Translations under genes and position numbers: made by a program
Shown: piece after piece, positions 59,101 to 64,000 of the stretch
How positions within the stretch are numbered: the first letter of the stretch is position 1
Layout of the letters: every line of letters starts with the position of its first letter
Notes under the pieces: model-generated
The model's database searches: none
Told to the model about the DNA's origin: nothing
What the model saw: only the letters and a program-made list of their open reading frames with translations
Assembly (NCBI GenBank): GCA_934532985.1
Contig: CAKTAV010000001.1
Location: 62,001 to 126,000, forward strand
Direction: 5' to 3'
Length of the DNA: 64,000 bases
Source of the DNA: an uncultured Butyricicoccus sp.
GTDB lineage: Bacteria > Bacillota > Clostridia > Oscillospirales > Butyricicoccaceae

Positions 59101-59692
59101 TGTCGCGATACTGCTCCAGCTGCCGCTGCGGATTCGGTGAGCACTGCATCGTGTGGAAGGTTTCCAATATCACCTCGCTCAGTTTGCGGTCGTCTCGTCC
59201 CGCGCCCATTACATCCGCCAGCAGGGCAAAGCCCGCGTCGTCCGCCGCATAGCGCCGTTCCAACACGTCCTCCAGCACTTCGGCCTGAATGGATTCGATC
59301 TGGCTCTCGTCCGCCATGCCGAATTCCGGCGTCAGCCCCAGCTCATAATAGTGCTCCCGCAGCAGCGACATGCAAAATGCATGTACGGTAGTAATCGACG
59401 CGCGGTGCACCAGCATCAGTTGCCGCCGCAGCGCCGCATTATTTGGCTGTTTTGCCGCCAGCGCCGTCAGCGCGTCCGCAATCTTACCGCGCATCTCGCT
59501 CGCCGCTGCCCGCGTATACGTCACAATCAGAAAGGAGTCGATGTCACACGGGTGCTCTGGATCGGTAATGCGCTGCAGTACGCGCTCGACCAGCACCGCC
59601 GTCTTGCCGGAGCCCGCCGCCGCGGAAACCAGCAGCGTGCCGCCTCGGTTGGCGATGACGGCCTGCTGTTGTTCAGTCCAGTTTGTGCTCAC
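56120..59692 (-). CDS. addA: ATP-dependent helicase/nuclease subunit A (AddA)
   Basis: The 1190-residue subunit of AddAB processes double-strand breaks for recombination. A UvrD-type helicase has motif I SAAAGSGKTA (about 23-32), VDEYQDTN, GDVKQSIYRFRQA and VLYVGMTRAKEKL. A C-terminal RecB-like nuclease has GVVDCLFATPEGYVIVDFKTD. I chose the GTG at 59692, which overlaps the addB stop (GTGA) and has GGAGG upstream; a TTG at 59722 would include that site. It is coupled to addB. Confidence 0.96.
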   Translation of the reverse strand: MSTNWTEQQQAVIANRGGTLLVSAAAGSGKTAVLVERVLQRITDPEHPCDIDSFLIVTYTRAAASEMRGKIADALTALAAKQPNNAALRRQLMLVHRASITTVHAFCMSLLREHYYELGLTPEFGMADESQIESIQAEVLEDVLERRYAADDAGFALLADVMGAGRDDRKLSEVILETFHTMQCSPNPQRQLEQYRDSYETPFDRFVDTAWGVQLQQRAEEMTRYGIALLDGALDEMQGLPDVLEKYEPAFLADRTEAMALLTLLVDGAWDAAVEQCRKLCASRARLSAVRGYPDPDFLDRLKQMREGWKELSKDMSEKVLCLTEAEIREDQARMAPAVRALCDTVQAFSTAFAEEKWRRSVLDFNDLEHYALQLLVQEDGQPTPLAKELHFTEIMVDEYQDTNAVQDAIFRAVSEDESNIFMVGDVKQSIYRFRQANPAIFLQKYKQYRDAEDVTDGAPRRIVLSKNFRSRPEVLTSVNTLFEQVMSEGLGDLAYTDREALHPGAVYLDSGEDYRTELCLLETGSDEEDAPERIQLEADFCAQKIRQMLDRGFRVTDKETRQLRPCRPGDFVILMRSVSMRLPIYQSALQRYAITASSDTEDEILGAPEVLTALSLLETLDNPHQDLPLLAVLRSPLVGFSEEDLAEIRLVQKDGDFYTALRAAAQEREDVRTFCDRLDDWRMRAADLTVHQLLWMLLNETDAMAIYGAMPGGKNRQRNLTVLLERAAQFEAGVSRGLFAFVRAMRDLREQGKGLNITGGGSVSDAVRIMTIHKSKGLEFPIVLLADCGKRFNETDLTRPVLLHEQLGIAMKCFDTERGLQYDGVDRLALACRLRDENVSEELRVLYVGMTRAKEKLIVTASFDNVTRAVRRWEILASLEHIPAYALRAANQYSTWLGTALLRCPSGELLRAACVSPPPMTVHGDDGWRVFQIPYTQIGQEVAAEPVRFASMPEETFTVPELVPYPAEALANLPSKLTATAIAGSFRAEEAGEGTPKPKRLPEPLRRPCFVRGERPMTPAQVGTAHHLFLQFCDFDACATEEGRERELDRLRDKHILSEEQAECISLMRIGRFFDSELMWQMRQSDELRREFKFSVLVPARDYLPEAAEMPEEEVLLQGVVDCLFATPEGYVIVDFKTDRVRLGMEQERAGRYRPQLDAYRRAVELVFDRPVAGCVLYFLQTGGIVQLS

Positions 59693-62600
59693 TGCTTTCC
59701 CTCCTGTTCCATCGCGTCCCAAATCTGTTGAGTCGGTCGGTGATACGCCGGACGGTTTTCGTCGCCCAAGCTCTCGTCATACTGACACACCGCCGCATAC
59801 GGACACCATGTGCACGCCGTTTCCTGCTTGCTTTTGATAATCGGGCGCGCTTCCACGTCACCGTCCAGCATCTCGCGTCCCATTTGGCTCAGCGTCTTTT
59901 GAATATGGCGGTACAGCTTGCCCATCTGCTCCATCGACGCCAAGCTGTTGCGTGCCGAGGATTTCCACGAAAAATCCTTTTTCATGCCGACCGGCAGGAA
60001 TTTTCCGTCTCCGGTGAGACTGTGCTCCATCGCCTGTAAAATCTCCGCATCGTCCAGCAGCAAGCCCGAGCGGCGCAGCAGCTTCTGCCGCATGCTGTTC
60101 AGCTCGGTCTCCGATGTTCCGCGCGGCGCACTGACCACCGCTTCCTTAATCGGGACATACAGCGCTCCGGCAGGTACAATCCGGTCAAACTCCTGCGCCA
60201 GACGGCGGCGATAATAGTCACTGCCCTCATCCTGAATCGCAAACAGATAGATCATCAGCTGCATATTCAGGCCGTACCACAGGTCGGACAGGTCAAATTT
60301 CTTCGTGCCGCTCTTGTAATCCATCACGCGGATGTACAGGCATCGATCCTTGATATAGCCGTCCACACGGTCGACCTTTCCTGCCAGCTCCAGCTGTCCT
60401 TTCTCGTCCTCCATGACGATAGACGGCAGATCGCCGTGCGGCGAAAAGTCCAGCTCAAAATCCAGCGGGCGGAAGTCCGAGCACGCCAGCTCGTCCAGCA
60501 AATTCTCCAGAATGCGATCCAGCGTTTTAGTCAGGCGGCGGAACAGATAGCGAAACCTCTCGGAATGCTGCTGCATCCCGCCCAGATAGGTTTCCACATA
60601 TTCCTCCGTCCATCGCTTTGCCGAGGCGCGCACATCCGCCTGCGCCGCGCCCTGCCACTCGCCGTCCTTCAAAATGTCACGCAACACATGCTCCAATACA
60701 TAATGCAGGAACGTGCCGCTCTCCGGCGCGTCAAAGTCTGCCCGCCGCCGCTCCTTGGCGTTCAATCCGTAGCGCAGAAAATAGGCAAACCGGCAGCGCG
60801 AAAACGCGTCCAATCGTGACGCCGTCAGACGAATTTTTTCACCGTACAGGCCGTGAATGGTCTGCTTTTTTTGCAGCGGGCCGCGTTGTACACGCGTCAC
60901 GCCGTGCGGTACCTTGCCGTCCCGCTGCTTCAGCGCCGCCTGCGCCGCCGGAGAACGGTCGCCGCCGTAGGCGCGGCACGCCAGCTCCAGCCGCGGACGC
61001 TCCGCTTCCAGACGATATCGCCCGTCCAGCTCCGCTTCCCGTGTCTCCGGCACGCCGGACAGGAGGGCACGCACACTGCCGATCAGATACGACGGGCGCA
61101 GCTCGCCGTCCGTGTCGTTGCTCATCCATGACAGCAGAAGCGTTTGAGAGGCGGACGCAAACACGCGGTAAATCGCACTGTTTTCCCGCGCTAAACGATC
61201 GTCGCCGATCTCCAGTTCGATCTCCAGTCCGAGAAGCTCATTGCGCTCCCGGTCGGTCAGAATGCCGCCGCCTGTGCCCGTCGAGGGCAAGACACCGTCG
61301 TTGACACCCAGCACAATCAAGTGCGGGATGCCCGTCCGGCACACGCGGTCAATCGAGCCGCAGGTCACACGGTCAAGCGACACCGGAATCGTGCCGACGT
61401 CATACTCCGACAGCACCATGCGCAGCAGCGTCACGAACACCTCCGTGCTCATCTCCGCCTGTCCCTGCACCCACGCCAGCTGTTCCATCGCCTCCATCAG
61501 GATGTCCCACAGCTGACGGTATTCCTCCGCCGTTTGCAGCCGTCCGGCCTCTTCCTGCGCCTGTGCCCGCTGCTCCATGCGCTCCGGCGCACCGATTTCC
61601 TCCAGAAAATCCATCAGCGCGCGCACATATTTCGTCGCCGTCTGCGCCTCGCTCAGCGCCTGCTCCAGCGCTTCCAGCGGAGCGACAACCCGCGCGCGCA
61701 GCTCGTTCAGCTGTGTCAGCAGGGTGGTTTCCTGCTCGTTCATCACGCCCTGAAACCGCAGCGGATTGCCCTTCCACTCCTGCTTCCATCCGCTGCCGCG
61801 AATGCGCCGGAAGTCCGCATAGTTTTCCAAAATGTCGCACTCGTCCGGTGTGACGTTGGCAAAGCCGGTCTTGAGGTACGAAAACATGTCCTCATATCGC
61901 CATCCGCCCGTCACCGTGCGCAGTGCGCTCGTCACAAGCGCCAGTACCGGCTTTTGCAGGATATCGTGCTTCTCGCTCAAAAACACCGGTATGTCGTACT
62001 GGGCAAACACCAGCTCCAGCATGGCGGCATACGGCGCAAAGTCCCGCGCCGTCACAACGAAATCCCGCCGCCGTGCGTCGGTCTCGCGCATCGTTTTGCG
62101 GATATACGCCGCCGCATATTCGCATTCGCTGTAGCGGTCGCCCGCTCCGTGCAGAAACACACTGCTCTGGTCGCTGGACACAGGTTTCCGCTGGCTTTGC
62201 AGGGCGTATTGCTCCAGCACCGCCAGATCCTGCGGCTTTTCGATTCGACATGCGCCAAAGTCGCGCAGCTCCACGATTTTTCCCGCGCGGGAGGCCGCCG
62301 CCCGCAAACGCGCCATCGCGTGCATACACTCCGGAAACAGCTCCGGCTGCTGACTGTCACCCGTCAGTGTCACCACCAGCGGGACACCGTGTCCCATCAT
62401 CCACGTCAGGATATCCAGCTCCTGCCGGTTGAAGTTGTCAAATCCGTCCAGATACACATCTGCCGCGTCAAATAATGTCGTCTGCGGCAAACGCTCCCGC
62501 ACTCGCGTCAGCTCGTCCTGCGGGTCGGGCAGCTCTTCCTCCGTGATGCTCTTATAGACCATGCTGATCTGCGCCAAATCCGTCAGCTTGCCGCGCAGCA

Positions 62601-63036
62601 TTCCCTCGGCATCCTCCGAAGCGCGCAGCAAATCCTCCGGTGCGACCGATGCACATTTCAGCTCGTCCACGACGCCTAACAGGTCCTTGAGTACCTCAGG
62701 CCGCCGTCCCGCGCCCTGATACCGGCATAACTGAGAGGACGTCCGCTGTACCGCTGCATACAACACCATCAGTCGTCCCGCCGGGGTCAGGCTCTGGTCC
62801 GCCAGACCGCCCGCCTCGGAAAAAACACGGTTCGCCACACGCCGAAACGTCAGCACCTCCGCCGATGCCGCGCCGCGATTGTCCGTCGCCTTCGCCAGCA
62901 TGCGTTCGTAATCGTGCGACGCCAGCTCCGGGACAATCAAAATCTGCCGCCTGCCGCCGCATTTCACCTGCTCGGCAATGTGTTCGAGAATCGCGGTCGT
63001 CTTGCCGCTTCCCGCCCGTCCTGTCCACAGCTTCAC
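59689..63036 (-). CDS. addB: ATP-dependent helicase/nuclease subunit B (AddB)
   Basis: The 1115-residue partner of AddA has an N-terminal Walker A (GRAGSGKTT, 6-14), a degenerate helicase core used for Chi recognition, and a RecB-like nuclease domain (LAGKVDRVDGY, IRVMDYKSGTKKFDL). The iron-sulfur staple cysteines are in SRCRFAYF and CTWCPYAAVC. I chose the GTG at 63036, which overlaps the upstream stop (GTGA) and follows AAGGAGG; the frame extends 72 codons back over the neighbouring gene. It forms a tight unit with the zinc-ribbon gene and addA. Confidence 0.95.
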   Translation of the reverse strand: MKLWTGRAGSGKTTAILEHIAEQVKCGGRRQILIVPELASHDYERMLAKATDNRGAASAEVLTFRRVANRVFSEAGGLADQSLTPAGRLMVLYAAVQRTSSQLCRYQGAGRRPEVLKDLLGVVDELKCASVAPEDLLRASEDAEGMLRGKLTDLAQISMVYKSITEEELPDPQDELTRVRERLPQTTLFDAADVYLDGFDNFNRQELDILTWMMGHGVPLVVTLTGDSQQPELFPECMHAMARLRAAASRAGKIVELRDFGACRIEKPQDLAVLEQYALQSQRKPVSSDQSSVFLHGAGDRYSECEYAAAYIRKTMRETDARRRDFVVTARDFAPYAAMLELVFAQYDIPVFLSEKHDILQKPVLALVTSALRTVTGGWRYEDMFSYLKTGFANVTPDECDILENYADFRRIRGSGWKQEWKGNPLRFQGVMNEQETTLLTQLNELRARVVAPLEALEQALSEAQTATKYVRALMDFLEEIGAPERMEQRAQAQEEAGRLQTAEEYRQLWDILMEAMEQLAWVQGQAEMSTEVFVTLLRMVLSEYDVGTIPVSLDRVTCGSIDRVCRTGIPHLIVLGVNDGVLPSTGTGGGILTDRERNELLGLEIELEIGDDRLARENSAIYRVFASASQTLLLSWMSNDTDGELRPSYLIGSVRALLSGVPETREAELDGRYRLEAERPRLELACRAYGGDRSPAAQAALKQRDGKVPHGVTRVQRGPLQKKQTIHGLYGEKIRLTASRLDAFSRCRFAYFLRYGLNAKERRRADFDAPESGTFLHYVLEHVLRDILKDGEWQGAAQADVRASAKRWTEEYVETYLGGMQQHSERFRYLFRRLTKTLDRILENLLDELACSDFRPLDFELDFSPHGDLPSIVMEDEKGQLELAGKVDRVDGYIKDRCLYIRVMDYKSGTKKFDLSDLWYGLNMQLMIYLFAIQDEGSDYYRRRLAQEFDRIVPAGALYVPIKEAVVSAPRGTSETELNSMRQKLLRRSGLLLDDAEILQAMEHSLTGDGKFLPVGMKKDFSWKSSARNSLASMEQMGKLYRHIQKTLSQMGREMLDGDVEARPIIKSKQETACTWCPYAAVCQYDESLGDENRPAYHRPTQQIWDAMEQEGKQ

Positions 63037-63980
63037 GGGGTGTCCTCCTTCTGCTCCTGTTCCCAGTCCTTGCTCCAAAAATACGTGCCGTCGCCGCACA
63101 GCGCGCCGCATTCCGTGCAGTACATCTGATAAATCAAGCCATATCCGCTTTCTTCCACTGTGATTTCTCCCTCCGGTTGAAAAAAGCTGCGATCTTTGTC
63201 GCTGACTGCCGTGATAATTACCTGCTGCGTTCCGCTGCCGCAGGATCGGCACGCTGCCATTTGCAGCTCGCTGATTGCATAGTGCTGCGCTTCGCCGTCC
63301 GCATGGTGGGCATCCACATGCTCGTCAAACAGCACGATTTCCTCGCCGCAAACCGAACAGGTCGCCCACAAATAGCCATTCTCCGGATGCCGAAAGACAT
63401 GAAATGCATTGCGGCCGCAGGTACAGCGCAGCTTGCTGCGGATACAATTTTCCGGCTCTACCGAGCTGCGGACTGGCTGCACATAGGCCAGCAGACGCTT
63501 CGGCAGCAGCATCCGCTGCTCCTCATTCCACACGATTTTCTCCGGCTGATATTCCCGTCGCAGCACCTTCCACACCAATACATCGCACAGCAGGCCGTGT
63601 ACCTTGCTCGCCAAGCGAAGCAGCACAAGTAGCGTCACTCCCAGCAGCACCGCAATCGACCACCGCGAGAGCCTGACCGCTTCATACGCTCCACCGCCTG
63701 CGCCCATCACCAGCAGCGCCGTCAAGCCCGCATAGAGGAATTCCCATAGTAGAATACTACGATAGTCCTTCGCGCCCCATGGAACAAGGCCGAGTAAAAT
63801 TCGCCCTTCCTTCTTACAGCGAGTTGCTATCTTATTATATAAATCCGCCCGCAGGGCACGATCCTCCTGTCGCTGCCGCATCATCCGAATATTGTCCTGA
63901 TATTCATCCAGGCTATCCAATACAATCTCTTTTTCCGCCAAAAAGCGGTTCATTTTTTTGGATATGCGCTTTTTCTTCAC
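63033..63980 (-). CDS. Membrane protein with zinc-ribbon-like cysteine pairs, unknown function
   Basis: The 315-residue protein has a basic helical N-terminus, two adjacent membrane helices (about 78-125) and a cytoplasmic C-terminal half. That half has four pairs of cysteines (CTC, CSVC, CRSC and CTEC...C), typical of zinc ribbons. I do not recognise a named family. I prefer the GTG at 63980, with GAGG eight bases upstream, over a GTG at 63989. Its stop overlaps the addB start, so it is translated with the recombination nuclease. The link is unexplained. Confidence 0.7.
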   Translation of the reverse strand: MKKKRISKKMNRFLAEKEIVLDSLDEYQDNIRMMRQRQEDRALRADLYNKIATRCKKEGRILLGLVPWGAKDYRSILLWEFLYAGLTALLVMGAGGGAYEAVRLSRWSIAVLLGVTLLVLLRLASKVHGLLCDVLVWKVLRREYQPEKIVWNEEQRMLLPKRLLAYVQPVRSSVEPENCIRSKLRCTCGRNAFHVFRHPENGYLWATCSVCGEEIVLFDEHVDAHHADGEAQHYAISELQMAACRSCGSGTQQVIITAVSDKDRSFFQPEGEITVEESGYGLIYQMYCTECGALCGDGTYFWSKDWEQEQKEDTP

Positions 63981-64000
63981 GCGTGTCACCTCACAAACAG

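Noticed and set aside
57014..59140. A 708-codon open frame on the plus strand opposite addA
   Set aside because: It is antisense to a gene with full family motifs, lacks a ribosome site and has His/Arg/Gln-rich composition typical of a shadow frame in GC-biased coding DNA.

Overview
The window looks like chromosome of a spore-forming, anaerobic gut-type Firmicute of class Clostridia. An Oscillospirales genus such as Agathobaculum or Butyricicoccus is my inference, not a demonstrated placement. The reasons are a SpoVM sporulation peptide gene, a PPi-type phosphofructokinase, an [FeFe]-hydrogenase maturase (HydF), AddAB, YesM/YesN-type regulation, the dgt-dnaG-rpoD cluster, AGGAGG ribosome sites, and intergenic palindromic repeats of a style I associate with gut Oscillospiraceae. 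No phage, IS element, CRISPR array or rRNA was seen. One tRNA (Thr, CGT) is present.

Layout. 1-4.0 kb (minus): a ribose-type ABC sugar importer with a lipoprotein, two permeases (one cut by the window edge) and a double ATPase. 4.3-8.5 kb (plus): its probable controller, a YesN-like response regulator, a YesM-like kinase with no sensor domain, and an overlapping tandem ABC protein whose catalytic motifs are all degenerate. 8.6-10.7 kb: a LacI regulator and a flavin-reductase-like gene sharing three operators. 10.8-14.6 kb: tRNA-Thr, a polar amino-acid importer and ilvE. 14.9-16.1 kb: a LytTR-DUF3021 pair followed by two tiny genes, one of them spoVM. 16.2-18.8 kb: divergent pfp and fba.

18.9-31.2 kb is a cyclitol or keto-sugar locus: five Gfo/Idh/MocA oxidoreductases (two IolG-like), three TIM-barrel isomerase-family enzymes (IolE-like, IolH-like and one unassigned), a sugar-binding lipoprotein with no transporter beside it, an AraC regulator and a LacI regulator. 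An ACTAAACA motif recurs at three promoters and probably defines the LacI regulon. 31.3-42.7 kb is mixed: two MarR regulators, a large secreted transglutaminase/Big2 protein, hydF, a TauE-type permease, a cytoplasmic ricin-fold protein with a basic tail, a cytidylate-kinase-like protein, an ArsP_2-type permease and an ABC-F protein with one dead ATP site. 42.9-47.5 kb is a MarR-controlled heterodimeric ABC exporter. 47.9-64 kb is housekeeping on the minus strand: a basic secreted protein, comEB, rpoD, dnaG, dgt, yigZ, hflX, rpmE, addA, addB and a zinc-ribbon membrane protein.

Four large gene-free gaps (36.3-37.0, 42.7-42.9, 47.5-47.9 and 55.0-55.8 kb) share shuffled palindromic repeat modules. 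The two strongest candidates for undescribed biology are the degenerate ABC protein coupled to the two-component system and the multi-oxidoreductase/TIM-barrel locus.
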